The notes under the pieces were generated by a model, which was not told the DNA's origin, ran no database searches, and saw nothing but the letters and a program-made list of their open reading frames with translations. A DNA stretch of 64,000 bases from Flavobacterium beibuense (GTDB lineage: Bacteria; Bacteroidota; Bacteroidia; Flavobacteriales; Flavobacteriaceae), in assembly GCF_004151245.1 (NCBI RefSeq), contig NZ_JUIW01000006.1, positions 1 to 64,000 of the forward strand, in the 5' to 3' direction. Below are positions 8,301 through 15,990 of this stretch, piece by piece. The position numbers and the translations under genes were made by a program. Numbering within the stretch: position 1 is the first letter of the stretch; each line of letters starts with the position of its first letter.

Positions 8301-8506
8301 GAGCTACTAAGTGTAATAGTGTTGTTATTGGTGGTTATTGCAAAGTTAATTGTACTTCCCGCCGTAGCATCCAGTACTGCCTGTCGCAGTGACCCCGCGC
8401 CACTGTTATTGGAATTTATTACAGTATATACCTGAGCATTGGCTGAAACTCCAAGGAAAAGGCATACTACTATAATAATTTTTAAAAGAGTAGATTTTTT
8501 GTCCAT
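5387..8506 (-). CDS. Type IX-secreted right-handed beta-helix surface protein with long-period repeats
   Basis: A 1039-residue exported protein. The signal peptide occupies residues 1-24 (cleavage after SANA). Residues about 30-850 are Gly/Asn/Thr-rich parallel beta-helix rungs (patterns such as 'GGGLHITG', 'GGGIYN', 'ISNNTA'). A 'choice-of-anchor Q'-like block follows ('LGDNGGSTFTHKLGC', 'DIGAYE'; about 890-945). The C-terminal T9SS type A sorting domain starts at 'VYPNPSANG' (about 963) and ends 'HKLIIGR'. The helix is built of long-period repeats: GNGGGLH or GNGGALH recurs at residues 239, 386, 532 and 679, a period of 146-147 residues, so each unit is about six rungs. It is probably a surface adhesin or polysaccharide-interacting protein. 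No catalytic residues could be assigned. Confidence 0.88.
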   Translation of the reverse strand: MDKKSTLLKIIIVVCLFLGVSANAQVYTVINSNNSGAGSLRQAVLDATAGSTINFAITTNNNTITLSSSITIDKELIINGNGDDATIISGGSSNSIFVITDASMVTINNISFTGGAASDNGGALSITDTDVLINNSSFTNNTASGATAGMGGGAIYITGMSDVTLNVSTFTGNEADGIAGSGGAILVGTGSNLTVNDCVITGNAAGRAGGGIEGNSGAGTTITLTDVTLDNNMTGSSPGNGGGLHITGAGNTVITGGTVNNNMAAAEGGGLWNGSGMMTIEGTVISGNTASGAGADQGGGGIYNLSGMLMINAETVISNNTADGASGSGGGILNDVGGTLTITEAEIIGNVSNRAGGGIEDNSGMAGAVTLNDVTISNNTTNNSPGNGGGLHVTGMGNIIINGGEVSGNEAGAEGGGLWNGSGTMNIDGTLITNNTASGAGADQGGGGIYNLNAGTLVIANATISNNTADGTLGSGGGILNDVGSELTITDSEISGNMAVRAGGGIEDNSGTSTIILTNVNLTGNSVSGPPGNGGGLHITGSGSATITGGMVSNNSASLQGGGLWNGSGTMIISNVMIENNEAEGNAATDGGGGVFNVSGMVQISDSTISGNLATGTSGSGGGIFSGDGMVTIDDTTITLNSANRAGGGIEIVDGDLTINASLLNENNVSGSAGAANPGNGGALHISGVAMVEINGGTVNLNVAAREGGGLWNQNGSIMTVNNVTIDGNVAAGIAADDGGGGIFNNGGTLNVNSSTISNNSATGLLGQGGGIHINAGSANVVKTTISGNTSLTNGGGIYNNAELMVNANTITLNSATLSGGGISNNSMMAPTVTNTIVAGNLSVVAGADIYAEGEMVNSMGYNLVGIAEAEAYVSAETDISGSITTPLEIELLALGDNGGSTFTHKLGCPSAAADMGDPNDNSQDQLGQDVFNGRRDIGAYESQEACSLDTEDFVVSANRSTVYPNPSANGVFNLELAQEHGSNAQIAVYDLATGKLVMEMQTNGMAAEVGMQQFASGTYVMQIVSDTATETHKLIIGR
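6100..7920 (-). repeat. About 440-bp tandem coding super-repeat inside the beta-helix gene
   Basis: Plus-strand landmarks such as the CCACCATTACCCGG / CCGCCACCGTTACC motif recur near 6463, 6903, 7341 and 7781, a spacing of 438-441 bp. This corresponds to the 146-147-residue protein period. Copies have diverged at the nucleotide level, so it is an old in-frame amplification and not a recent tandem duplication. The boundaries are approximate. Confidence 0.75.
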
Positions 8507-8689
8507 ATCATAAAATATTTTTGGTTTGTATTATTTGTAGTTACGATATTAATTATTTAATGGTTTTATAATTAAATAGTTAAATAAAACTTAAAATGAT
8601 ATTTAAGGCTGTGTAAATAATTTGATATGAAGATTTTTTGAATGAAAACTATTACTACCTTTAATAAAAATTTAATTACACAGGACATG

Positions 8690-9118
8690 AAAGTAAACTT
8701 AAAGAGCGGAGTAGATAAGCTTTTGTTCGGGATGAAACAAAATGATGTAAAGGCTGTATATGGCGAGCCTGACAGAGAATATAAAGACGATGAGAATAAT
8801 GTTATTTATGTATATAATGAAAGGAAAATGAGACTTACCTTTTATGAGGATGAGGATCTAAAACTTGGATACATTATCTCATCACATCCTGATCTGGAGC
8901 TTTTTTCGCACAAAGTAATAGGGAAGAAATGGACCGAAGTGGCATCACTAATGAAGGATAATAAGGTGAATTCTTTTGAAAAAGAACCTTATGATATTAC
9001 CGACAACTATTTTAATGAAGATAACTGGATTATTTTTCAGGTAGAATTTGAAGAGGTTAATACTTTAGAGGTCGGTGCGGTATTTAACAGCAATGACGAG
9101 TTTGACTGGAAGTTTTAA
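8690..9118 (+). CDS. Uncharacterised small acidic protein, possibly BamE-like fold
   Basis: A 142-residue protein read from the ATG at 8690 (MKVNLKSGVDKLLFGMKQND); an in-frame ATG at 8642 would add 16 residues. No signal peptide is present. The opening 'SGVDKLLFGMKQNDVKAVYGEPDREY' has the 'G-M-x-x-x-x-V-x-x-x-x-G-x-P' pattern of BamE/SmpA-like and related intracellular domains. The C-terminus ends 'DEFDWKF'. It is a single gene followed by a shared terminator. I do not recognise a specific family; immunity-type proteins with this kind of domain exist, but no toxin gene lies next to it. Confidence 0.55.
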   Translation, partial: KVNLKSGVDKLLFGMKQNDVKAVYGEPDREYKDDENNVIYVYNERKMRLTFYEDEDLKLGYIISSHPDLELFSHKVIGKKWTEVASLMKDNKVNSFEKEPYDITDNYFNEDNWIIFQVEFEEVNTLEVGAVFNSNDEFDWKF

Positions 9119-9137
9119 ACTTTAGATAAAGACAATA

Positions 9138-9169
9138 AAAAAAGGACATCAATATTGATGTCCTTTTTT
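9138..9169. terminator. Bidirectional intrinsic terminator
   Basis: A perfect palindrome built on AAAGGACATC/GATGTCCTTT, with A and T runs at the two ends, lies between the convergent genes ending at 9118 and 9190. Confidence 0.9.
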
Positions 9170-9189
9170 ATTATAGCTAGCGCCTGTTA

Positions 9190-10296
9190 TTATTTCTTTT
9201 CAGGCATCTTGTCAAGCATTTTTATCTCAAACGTGATATTAGCATTTGGAGGGATAACACCGCTGGCACCTCTTTCACCATAAGCAAGGTGAGAAGGGAT
9301 GTAAGCAATAAGTTTATCACCTATGTTCATTTGCTCAATAGCTTCAATAAATCCGGGAATCATACCTGTTTTTTTACCTGTTTGGAAAGGTATTGGAGTA
9401 TAAGCGCCTGCAGCATCTTTTTGAGGGATGTAGTTACCAAACTTTTTAGCAGTCTCCACATCGCTAGAATCAAATAGGGTTCCGTTTTCAAGGAAACCGC
9501 TGTAATCTAAATATACTTCAGATCCCGGCAGAGGTTTTTGTCCTGAACCTTTCTCTAAAATTTTATAAACAAGCCCAGAGGCAGTTTTAGTTCCTGTAGC
9601 TTTAAGTTCGCTTATGTAAGCAGCCATATCTGTTTTGGCTTTTTCAAGTTCTTCAGCTTTCTTTTTCTGCTCTTCAGCAGCTTTTTCATAGTACTCCTTG
9701 AAAACTTTATCAGCCTTAAATCTCTTGGCTTCTTTACCAACGCGTATAATTTTTACGCTAATCATATCGTCTCCATTCTCAATTAGGTTTACCACATCCT
9801 GGCCTTCAATAACGTGACCAAAAACAGTATGTATACCATCTAAGTGAGGTGTAGCTTTATGTGTAATAAAGAACTGGCTTCCGTTTGTGTTAGCACCGGC
9901 GTTAGCCATAGACAGTATACCTTCTTTATCATGTTTAAGATCTGTAATCTCATCAGGAAATTTGTATCCCGGTCCGCCGGAACCGTTTCCGTTAGGATCT
10001 CCCGTCTGGATCATAAAGCTTTTAATAACACGGTGAAACTTTAAACCGTCATAAAAAGGTTTTCCTTTTCTGTCACCTACTACCATTTCGTTGGTTCCTT
10101 CTGTAAGAGAAACAAAGTTGGCTACTGTAAGCGGAGTTTTTTGATACTCAAGCTGTAAAAGAATTTTACCTTTATTGGTTGTGATTTCTGCATACAAACC
10201 GTCTCCCAGTTTAGGGTCTGTAGCGACAGCATCGGTATTTTTGCAAGAAAAAAATAAAGCAACAAGGCTTAAGAATAAACTTGTCATTGGTTTCAT
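9190..10296 (-). CDS. Dual-family peptidyl-prolyl isomerase lipoprotein (cyclophilin-FKBP fusion)
   Basis: A 368-residue lipoprotein (lipobox ending at Cys18, 'LFFSCKN'). Residues about 33-188 are a cyclophilin domain, with the catalytic Arg89 in '[16 protein letters not shown]', '[10 protein letters not shown]' and '[12 protein letters not shown]'. Residues about 198-230 are a charged coiled coil. Residues about 256-365 are an FKBP domain ('FDSSDV', '[18 protein letters not shown]', '[26 protein letters not shown]'). Fusions of the two immunophilin families (CFBP type) are known from Flavobacterium. It probably assists folding of exported proteins in the periplasm. It lies directly downstream of gldI (13 nt), suggesting an envelope-folding unit tied to gliding and type IX secretion. 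Confidence 0.92.
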   Translation of the reverse strand: MKPMTSLFLSLVALFFSCKNTDAVATDPKLGDGLYAEITTNKGKILLQLEYQKTPLTVANFVSLTEGTNEMVVGDRKGKPFYDGLKFHRVIKSFMIQTGDPNGNGSGGPGYKFPDEITDLKHDKEGILSMANAGANTNGSQFFITHKATPHLDGIHTVFGHVIEGQDVVNLIENGDDMISVKIIRVGKEAKRFKADKVFKEYYEKAAEEQKKKAEELEKAKTDMAAYISELKATGTKTASGLVYKILEKGSGQKPLPGSEVYLDYSGFLENGTLFDSSDVETAKKFGNYIPQKDAAGAYTPIPFQTGKKTGMIPGFIEAIEQMNIGDKLIAYIPSHLAYGERGASGVIPPNANITFEIKMLDKMPEKK

Positions 10297-10309
10297 TTAT
10301 AGATTTTGA

Positions 10310-10867
10310 TTAATTTTTCTTTGTGTCGTCCGGCTTAATGTCGTTAAGGGTAACGGTACACATTAAAGGCTGGTTAGTGCCTATTTTGTCCAAGTCGCCC
10401 CTGTAGCCGTAGCCAAGGTTTGAAGGGAATAGAAAAGTTACTTTCTCACCTTTGTTCATAAGCTTTATACCATATCTAAGGCCTGCCATGATATCTTCCT
10501 TGTCTACATAGTAAACCTGAGGCTTTAATTCTTCTTCGGTATAAATAACATTACCTTTTATATCTTTTATATCATAAGTATAATAGGCAATATCACCACG
10601 TTTGGGTGTAATGGTATCTGTAGTGTTTTCTATATCATAGCGGTACCAGTAACCTTTGTCGGCTGCATGGTATTTATGCTCAGGACTCTTTTTAATAATA
10701 GAATCTATAGCCGACTCCTCATTAGCAATAAGTGCCTTGTTGCGTTCTATAGACTCCTGCATAAAAGTACCTGAACTGTGAGAAACAGGATATCTTGCCT
10801 GCTGTTGTGAACAGGCCGTTATAAGGATTGCAATAAAAGCTAAAGGCAATAAAAATGTCTTCTTCAT
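10310..10867 (-). CDS. gldI: Gliding motility-associated FKBP-type peptidyl-prolyl isomerase lipoprotein GldI
   Basis: A 185-residue lipoprotein with a lipobox 'LITAC' at Cys19. An N-terminal helical segment precedes an FKBP domain (about 90-178) that includes 'KRGDIAYYTYDI', 'EDIMAGLRYGIKLMNKGEKVTFLFPSNLGYGYRG' and 'QPLMCTVTLNDI'. GldI is required for gliding in Flavobacterium johnsoniae and is thought to help fold Gld/T9SS proteins. It is co-oriented and tightly spaced with the NrnA-like gene upstream (5 nt) and the dual PPIase downstream, so a three-gene operon is likely. The window also encodes a T9SS substrate (5387-8506), consistent with a functional system. Confidence 0.9.
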   Translation of the reverse strand: MKKTFLLPLAFIAILITACSQQQARYPVSHSSGTFMQESIERNKALIANEESAIDSIIKKSPEHKYHAADKGYWYRYDIENTTDTITPKRGDIAYYTYDIKDIKGNVIYTEEELKPQVYYVDKEDIMAGLRYGIKLMNKGEKVTFLFPSNLGYGYRGDLDKIGTNQPLMCTVTLNDIKPDDTKKN

Positions 10868-10872
10868 TTTTG

Positions 10873-11886
10873 TCAGTCTATTTTAGTGTGTGCTAATGTA
10901 GCAATAAATTTTTGTATTGTAGCTTCCAGAGTATCGGTAGATTTACCTCCGGCAGCATTAATATGTCCGCCGCCGCTAAAATGCTCACGGGCATACTGGT
11001 TAACATCAAAACCATCTTTGGATCGGAAGGATATTTTTATTATTCCCTCATCCTTATTTTCTGTAAACATAGCTGTAAACATAATATCCTTCATGCTAAG
11101 TCCGTAATTTACAATACCCTCTGTATCACCTTTACTGTGCCCAAAACTGTTTAATTCGTCCTGAGTAAGGTAGGTATAAGATGTTTTGTAAAGTGGCAGT
11201 ACTTTCATATTCTGCAAAGCCCTTGCCAAAATTTGTATACGGTTATGAGAATGATTGTCGTAGAGCAGGCTGTGAATTTCGCTGTTATTTATACCTTTAT
11301 CAATAAACTCTGCTACTATACGGTGTGTAGTACCAGTAGTTGATGGATATCTGAAAGATCCTGAATCGGTAACAATACCTGTATAAAGGCAGGTTGCAAG
11401 GGTTTTATCTATAAGCTCTTTTTCATTAAGCATGTTTATAAAATGATATACCATTTCGCAGGTTGACCCATAACTGGTATCGCTAAACATATAGGCGGCA
11501 TAGCTATCGGGTTTTTGATGATGGTCTATCATTATAAACGGAACGGTAAGTTCTTTTAGTGCCGCTTCCATTACATCTCCCGTACGGCTAAGTACGTTAA
11601 AGTCCAGTGTAAATACTATTTCGGCTTCCTGTAAAATACGGGTGCTTGTTTCAGTATCCTTTTCAAATACCTTTACAGTATCCGATTCCGGCAACCAAGT
11701 TAAAAAGTCAGGAAATTCATTTGGTGAAATAACCGTAGCATCATGCCCTTTTAGTTTCAGGAAGTGGCGTAATCCCAGTGTAGAACCCATAGCATCGCCA
11801 TCTGGGTTACGGTGTGGTATTATGGCTATTTTTTTAGGAGAAGCCAGTAAACTCTTAATCTTTTCAATATCGTGTGAAGTCATCAT
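10873..11886 (-). CDS. nrnA: DHH-family phosphoesterase, NrnA-like (nanoRNase/pAp phosphatase)
   Basis: A 337-residue protein with DHH and DHHA1 domains: the metal motif 'HRNPDGDAMGS' (25-35), 'DHHQKP' at 121-126, 'IVTDSGSFRY' at 171-180, and the C-terminal 'FSGGGHINAAGG' (303-314). NrnA-type enzymes degrade 2-5-nt RNAs and dephosphorylate 3'-phosphoadenosine 5'-phosphate. It opens the operon with gldI. The start at 11886 (ATGATG) is ambiguous by one codon. Members of this family can instead prefer cyclic dinucleotide products, and specificity is not visible from sequence. Confidence 0.87.
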   Translation of the reverse strand: MMTSHDIEKIKSLLASPKKIAIIPHRNPDGDAMGSTLGLRHFLKLKGHDATVISPNEFPDFLTWLPESDTVKVFEKDTETSTRILQEAEIVFTLDFNVLSRTGDVMEAALKELTVPFIMIDHHQKPDSYAAYMFSDTSYGSTCEMVYHFINMLNEKELIDKTLATCLYTGIVTDSGSFRYPSTTGTTHRIVAEFIDKGINNSEIHSLLYDNHSHNRIQILARALQNMKVLPLYKTSYTYLTQDELNSFGHSKGDTEGIVNYGLSMKDIMFTAMFTENKDEGIIKISFRSKDGFDVNQYAREHFSGGGHINAAGGKSTDTLEATIQKFIATLAHTKID

Positions 11887-11941
11887 GCTGCGAATTTACA
11901 GTTTTTTGCTTTATATGTGTGTTTTAGGGTAGAGGCTATTC

Positions 11942-11978
11942 AAAAAAAAAGCCTCATTAGGTATTGCCCTACTGAGGT
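11942..11978 (-). terminator. Intrinsic terminator of the SRPBCC gene
   Basis: A 10-bp stem with one mismatch (CCTCATTAGG with CCTACTGAGG) is followed, on the minus strand, by a run of nine T residues (plus-strand A run at 11942-11950). It sits downstream of the minus-strand gene ending at 12015. Confidence 0.8.
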
Positions 11979-12014
11979 TGTACTCTGGTTGAATATTTAT
12001 TAGTTTTTACCGGT

Positions 12015-12488
12015 TTAGCTGGTACCGTTCAGTTGTATAGTGGTTATAGGTTTAATGTCGTTTTCGGCAAATCGTTTAAAATCGTTTAAATATTTAAGGG
12101 ACTGTTTTTTAAAAGAGCCGGGCATTATAAAGGCTATTATTTTCATAAAGCCTTTAAATTCAAAATAGTTTTCAGAAACATATTTTGTTCTGTCTCCCGG
12201 TAAAGGTATAAATCTGTTTTTTACAACATTATAAACCCCGTTTGCCTCATAGGTTCCTGTATATTCTTCCGGGAGTTTCTTTACGGTTATGGTTTCCAGC
12301 ATTTCAATATTACGGTTGCCCATCCTGAAAATCAGGCGGGATTTTGCCCCAGGTTGCCCGGATACACCGTTAAGAAGTTCAAAGCTTGCCAGCCCGTCCA
12401 TCCAATACTTCATGTTGTGAGGGTTATCAAAAAGTTCGATAACCTTACTTACGGGTAGGTCGATTTCAATTTCAACTGTATAGTTCAT
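12015..12488 (-). CDS. SRPBCC (START/polyketide-cyclase-like) family protein
   Basis: A 157-residue protein that starts 'MNYTVEIEIDLPVSKVIELFDNP', the standard first strand and helix of the SRPBCC ligand-binding fold. It continues with 'MKYWMDGLASFELLNG' and 'GAKSRLIFRMGNRNIEMLETI'. No signal peptide is present. SRPBCC proteins bind hydrophobic ligands or act in lipid or stress metabolism; no specific role can be assigned. It follows the DUF4919 gene by 5 nt, so the two are very likely co-transcribed. Confidence 0.8.
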   Translation of the reverse strand: MNYTVEIEIDLPVSKVIELFDNPHNMKYWMDGLASFELLNGVSGQPGAKSRLIFRMGNRNIEMLETITVKKLPEEYTGTYEANGVYNVVKNRFIPLPGDRTKYVSENYFEFKGFMKIIAFIMPGSFKKQSLKYLNDFKRFAENDIKPITTIQLNGTS

Positions 12489-12493
12489 CTTAG

Positions 12494-13168
12494 CTAAAAT
12501 TTGAGAGAGTTAAGACATCTCGAAACTTCAAAGTATAGTCCTTCTATATTGTAAGAGTTCTCTTTTAGGGTCAAATAATCATAAAGCCCGTCAATAAGCT
12601 CTTGCTGTCCGCCATATTCAAACCCTAAAATGTTTATGAGTTCATATTCGTTTATAACATTAATTACGTAAAAACTGGACTCTTTAGATGTACCTTCGCC
12701 GGTGCTGAGTATGGCGTCAAGTATTATATTTGCCTTAACGGTTTCTTTTACAGCATCATCATATTGTCGCAACTCATTGTAAACAAATATCCTGTATTCC
12801 ATCATTCGTATACTAAAGGGATATGTTTTTAATATTTTAGAAGAAAGGGTTAGTATATCCTGATAGTCTTGTTGGGTAATCTCTTCTTTCTGTAAAATTT
12901 CGTTTAGGTCCTGTTCAGCGTCCGAACGTTCGTAGGGGGCATATTCATCCTGAAAAGAATATCCAAAATAAAGATGCCTGCGTTCTTCAATAGTCATAGT
13001 GCTGTCTGCAACTATAAATCTGGCATAAAGCTTATCAAAATAATAAGGAGAGTTTTTGTCTTTTACATTTTTCTCAATAAGATCGAAGTCAGGCTTTTTT
13101 AATTCAAAATCCTGGGCAAAAAAAGACTGTGAAATAAATATTATTAGTAAGGAATATAGTAATTTCAT
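12494..13168 (-). CDS. DUF4919 secreted protein
   Basis: A 224-residue protein with a signal peptide ending 'SQSFFAQ' (about residue 18). It matches DUF4919, a Bacteroidota family of helical periplasmic proteins: 'FELKKPDFDLIEKNV' at the start of the mature protein, 'RFIVADSTMTIEERRHLYFGYSFQ', and 'LKTYPFSIRMMEYRIFVYNEL'. The helical pattern is TPR-like. The function is unknown. It is the first gene of a two-gene unit with the SRPBCC protein. Confidence 0.78.
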   Translation of the reverse strand: MKLLYSLLIIFISQSFFAQDFELKKPDFDLIEKNVKDKNSPYYFDKLYARFIVADSTMTIEERRHLYFGYSFQDEYAPYERSDAEQDLNEILQKEEITQQDYQDILTLSSKILKTYPFSIRMMEYRIFVYNELRQYDDAVKETVKANIILDAILSTGEGTSKESSFYVINVINEYELINILGFEYGGQQELIDGLYDYLTLKENSYNIEGLYFEVSRCLNSLKF

Positions 13169-13238
13169 GTTGGTAGTGGGTTGATAGTTTAAAGATACTA
13201 AAAATAGTCTAAATTTTTAACATAAAACATAGGAAATA

Positions 13239-14003
13239 TTAATCTCCTCCACATCCTCCGCAACCACTACAGCCAGATCCGCAACCGCTGTCTCCGTGTG
13301 AACTGCATCCGCTATTACAACTATCCCCTGAACATGAGGAAGTAGTACAACCACTATCTGAGTCTCCTTTACCTCCTCTTTTTCTAAAGGCATTGATTAA
13401 AGCTATTATAATAACTATAATAATTATTACAGGTAAAGGTATGCCGTTGCCTGAAGCCTGAATACTTATAATTATTACAATGCTGACAACAGATAACTTT
13501 AAAAGCTTTTGTGCTAACAAAGATGGCTTTTTAATAAGCCAGTAATTATCTATGCTTATCCTTTGAAAATTGATTTGTGTAAAGCGGGTTTTGTTGTCCT
13601 GCCAAATATCCTGTGGCGGATTACAACCAAACATTTTGTTGTACATGGTGTGAAGTTCACAGTAGCTGTTGTTGAACTTTTTCCTTTCTGAGCTTCCTCC
13701 TTTTGTTGGGTTGTGGTGTATTTCCCTTTGCAGTGTGTTTCGGCAAAAGTCTATCCAGTAGGATTTTGTATAGGTTAGATGTAAGTGCCATGCCTGGTCT
13801 ACAGGATCTGAAGGTGTTACAGAAGATTTAGATACACAACATAAAAAAGTGAACTTCCTGTACTCTTCTATAACCCTTTTAGTATATTCTGTTGTCCAGC
13901 CGTTTTCCCTTGCAAGGCGTGCCGAAAATGTAAAGGATGCATCGGGGTCATCTAACCTGAAGTTTGAGATCTTGTCCCATAGGTCTTTCTCGGATGTGGT
14001 CAT
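13239..14003 (-). CDS. GRDP-like domain membrane protein with Gly/Ser/Cys-rich tail
   Basis: A 254-residue protein. Residues about 10-130 match a glycine-rich-domain-protein (GRDP)-like region, with 'SDPVDQAWHLHLTYTKSYW' and a nearby Cys/His-containing segment. A hydrophobic stretch at about 173-205 ('VVSIVIIISIQASGNG' and 'PVIIIIVIIIALINAF') would span the membrane. The last about 40 residues are almost entirely Gly, Ser and Cys ('CTTSSCSGDSCNSGCSSHGD' onward), with 10 cysteines. Similar tails occur in TIGR04222-type membrane proteins. The role is unknown; a metal-binding or disulfide-bonded surface tail is an inference. It is a single gene. Confidence 0.7.
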   Translation of the reverse strand: MTTSEKDLWDKISNFRLDDPDASFTFSARLARENGWTTEYTKRVIEEYRKFTFLCCVSKSSVTPSDPVDQAWHLHLTYTKSYWIDFCRNTLQREIHHNPTKGGSSERKKFNNSYCELHTMYNKMFGCNPPQDIWQDNKTRFTQINFQRISIDNYWLIKKPSLLAQKLLKLSVVSIVIIISIQASGNGIPLPVIIIIVIIIALINAFRKRGGKGDSDSGCTTSSCSGDSCNSGCSSHGDSGCGSGCSGCGGCGGD

Positions 14004-14302
14004 TTGAAAGCTGAAATTTTGCTAAAAATATAAAAATGATATTAAATTATATGTTTTGATTTTTTTTCTTTTGTTGTTAAATTGTTATCTGCCGTTTTTC
14101 AATAGTTTTTGTTAGGTGTATGTTTGCATTTGAGACTTTTTAGATAAAACAATCCTGTAAAATAACTTTTTGTTTGATGAAAACTAAAGCCGTTTTTAGG
14201 TGTTAATGGTGCATATTTGTTGATAAACCTGCTAAAAAATAATCAAAATAAAAAACATAAAAACTCATTTTTCAGTTTCAAAATATTGGATTACTTTTGC
14301 GC
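14004..14302. other. Divergent intergenic region upstream of guaA
   Basis: About 300 nt of AT-rich DNA between the divergent GRDP-like gene and guaA. It contains a -7-like TATGTTTG at 14119-14126 without a clear -33 partner, and a second -7-like TACTTTTG directly before guaA. No small ORF or convincing RNA structure was recognised. No known purine riboswitch signature was seen. Confidence 0.5.
14292..14299 (+). promoter_or_regulatory. -7 promoter element abutting the guaA start codon
   Basis: TACTTTTG matches TAnnTTTG and ends only 3 nt before the guaA ATG at 14303. If used, transcription would begin at or next to the start codon, giving a leaderless or nearly leaderless mRNA. No good -33 TTG is present at the usual distance. 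Confidence 0.4.
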
Positions 14303-15832
14303 ATGCAACACAATGTACTTATTCTAGATTTCGGATCGCAATACACTCAGCTTATTGCGAGAAGGGTTCGCGAGTTAAATATCTTCTGCGAAATTTTCCC
14401 TTACAACAACCCTCCGGGTGATTTATCGTCTTATAAAGCTGTAATACTTTCAGGTAGCCCGTTTTCGGTAAGGGCAGAAGATGCACCGCATCCTGACCTT
14501 TCTGAGATTAGAGGAAAACTGCCTATGCTTGCAGTGTGTTACGGAGCACAATATCTTGCTCACTTCCACGGAGGTGAAGTAGCGCCAAGTAATATACGTG
14601 AGTATGGCCGTGCTAACCTTTCTTATGTTAAAGAAGATGAGCAGTTCCTTGAAGGTGTTTCTGCAGGTAGCCAGGTTTGGATGAGCCACAGTGATACAAT
14701 CAAGCAATTACCTACTAATGGTGTAAGGCTTGCAAGTACTAAGGATGTGGAAAATGCAGCTTACAGAATTGAAGGTGAAACAACTTATGCAATACAGTTT
14801 CACCCAGAAGTTTACCACTCTACAGACGGTAAACAAATGCTGGAAAACTTTTTAGTGAAAATTGCAGAAGTGCCTCAAAACTTTACTCCAGATACATTTG
14901 TTGAAGATATTGTAGAGGAGCTTAAAGTTAAAATTCAAAATGATAAAGTGGTACTAGGACTTTCAGGAGGGGTAGACTCTACTGTCGCTGCGGTACTTTT
15001 AAATAAGGCAATTGGCAAAAACCTGTACTGTATTTTTGTAAACAACGGACTTCTTCGTAAAGATGAGTTTGAAAATGTATTACACCAATACAAGGATATG
15101 GGGCTTAACGTTAAAGGTGTAGATGCATCTGACAGGTTCCTTAGCGAACTGGCAGGTATTGAAGATCCTGAAACTAAAAGAAAAACTATAGGTCGTGTAT
15201 TCATCGAAGTATTTGATGATGAGGCACATTTACTTACCGATGTTAAATGGTTAGCGCAGGGTACTATCTATCCGGATGTAATTGAGTCGGTTTCTGTAAA
15301 AGGACCTTCTGCTACCATTAAATCACATCACAACGTAGGTGGTTTACCGGATTTTATGAAACTTCAGGTGGTAGAGCCGCTAAGAATGCTGTTTAAAGAT
15401 GAGGTAAGAAGAGTAGGTGCTACTTTAGGAATTGATCCGGAACTTTTAGGAAGACACCCATTCCCTGGGCCAGGCCTTTCTATCAGGATTTTAGGTGATA
15501 TCACTCCGGAGAAAGTACGTATACTTCAGGAAGTAGACCATATATTTATCCAGGGTCTTAAAGATCACGGCCTGTATAATAAAGTATGGCAGGCAGGTGC
15601 AATATTATTACCTGTAAACAGTGTAGGTGTAATGGGAGACGAAAGAACTTATGAGAAAGTAGTTGCACTTAGGGCTGTAGAATCTACAGATGGTATGACT
15701 GCAGACTGGGTTCATCTTCCTTATGAGTTCCTGATGAAAGTTTCTAATGAAATTATCAATAAGGTTAAAGGTGTAAACAGGGTTGTTTATGATATCAGCT
15801 CTAAGCCGCCGGCCACTATTGAATGGGAATAA
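14303..15832 (+). CDS. guaA: GMP synthase (glutamine-hydrolysing)
   Basis: Converts XMP to GMP using glutamine and ATP. The protein is 509 residues, the normal length. The ATG at 14303 ([16 protein letters not shown]) is chosen over a TTG two codons earlier because it matches the conserved family start. The N-terminal class I glutamine amidotransferase has nucleophile Cys79 ('LAVCYGAQ') and His167/Glu169 ('QFHPEV'). The ATP-pyrophosphatase domain has the PP-loop 'LSGGVDST' (220-227). The C-terminal dimerisation domain contains '[15 protein letters not shown]' and ends '[11 protein letters not shown]'. It is followed by a terminator and is monocistronic. Confidence 0.97.
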   Translation: MQHNVLILDFGSQYTQLIARRVRELNIFCEIFPYNNPPGDLSSYKAVILSGSPFSVRAEDAPHPDLSEIRGKLPMLAVCYGAQYLAHFHGGEVAPSNIREYGRANLSYVKEDEQFLEGVSAGSQVWMSHSDTIKQLPTNGVRLASTKDVENAAYRIEGETTYAIQFHPEVYHSTDGKQMLENFLVKIAEVPQNFTPDTFVEDIVEELKVKIQNDKVVLGLSGGVDSTVAAVLLNKAIGKNLYCIFVNNGLLRKDEFENVLHQYKDMGLNVKGVDASDRFLSELAGIEDPETKRKTIGRVFIEVFDDEAHLLTDVKWLAQGTIYPDVIESVSVKGPSATIKSHHNVGGLPDFMKLQVVEPLRMLFKDEVRRVGATLGIDPELLGRHPFPGPGLSIRILGDITPEKVRILQEVDHIFIQGLKDHGLYNKVWQAGAILLPVNSVGVMGDERTYEKVVALRAVESTDGMTADWVHLPYEFLMKVSNEIINKVKGVNRVVYDISSKPPATIEWE

Positions 15833-15862
15833 GAAATTAGATATTTAAGTTATATAGTAAAT

Positions 15863-15894
15863 AAGCCTTCACTTTTAGTGAGGGCTTATTTTAT
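15863..15894 (+). terminator. Intrinsic terminator of guaA
   Basis: An 11-bp stem with one wobble (AAGCCTTCACT with AGTGAGGGCTT) and a TTT loop is followed by a T-rich stretch. Confidence 0.8.
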
Positions 15895-15990
15895 TTATGG
15901 CAGGGTTTTGGTAAATAGTTAAGCAGATATTTATAAAATCGCGAAAAATCTTTTAATTTAGATTTCATAACTACTAAAAAAATATAAGCC

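Noticed and set aside
5451..8435. A series of Pro/Leu/Ile/Ser-rich open frames on the plus strand (for example 6765-7160, 7668-8042, 8043-8435)
   Set aside because: They are antisense shadows of the Gly/Asn/Thr-rich codons of the beta-helix gene on the minus strand. Their proline-rich pattern follows directly from reverse-complemented glycine codons.
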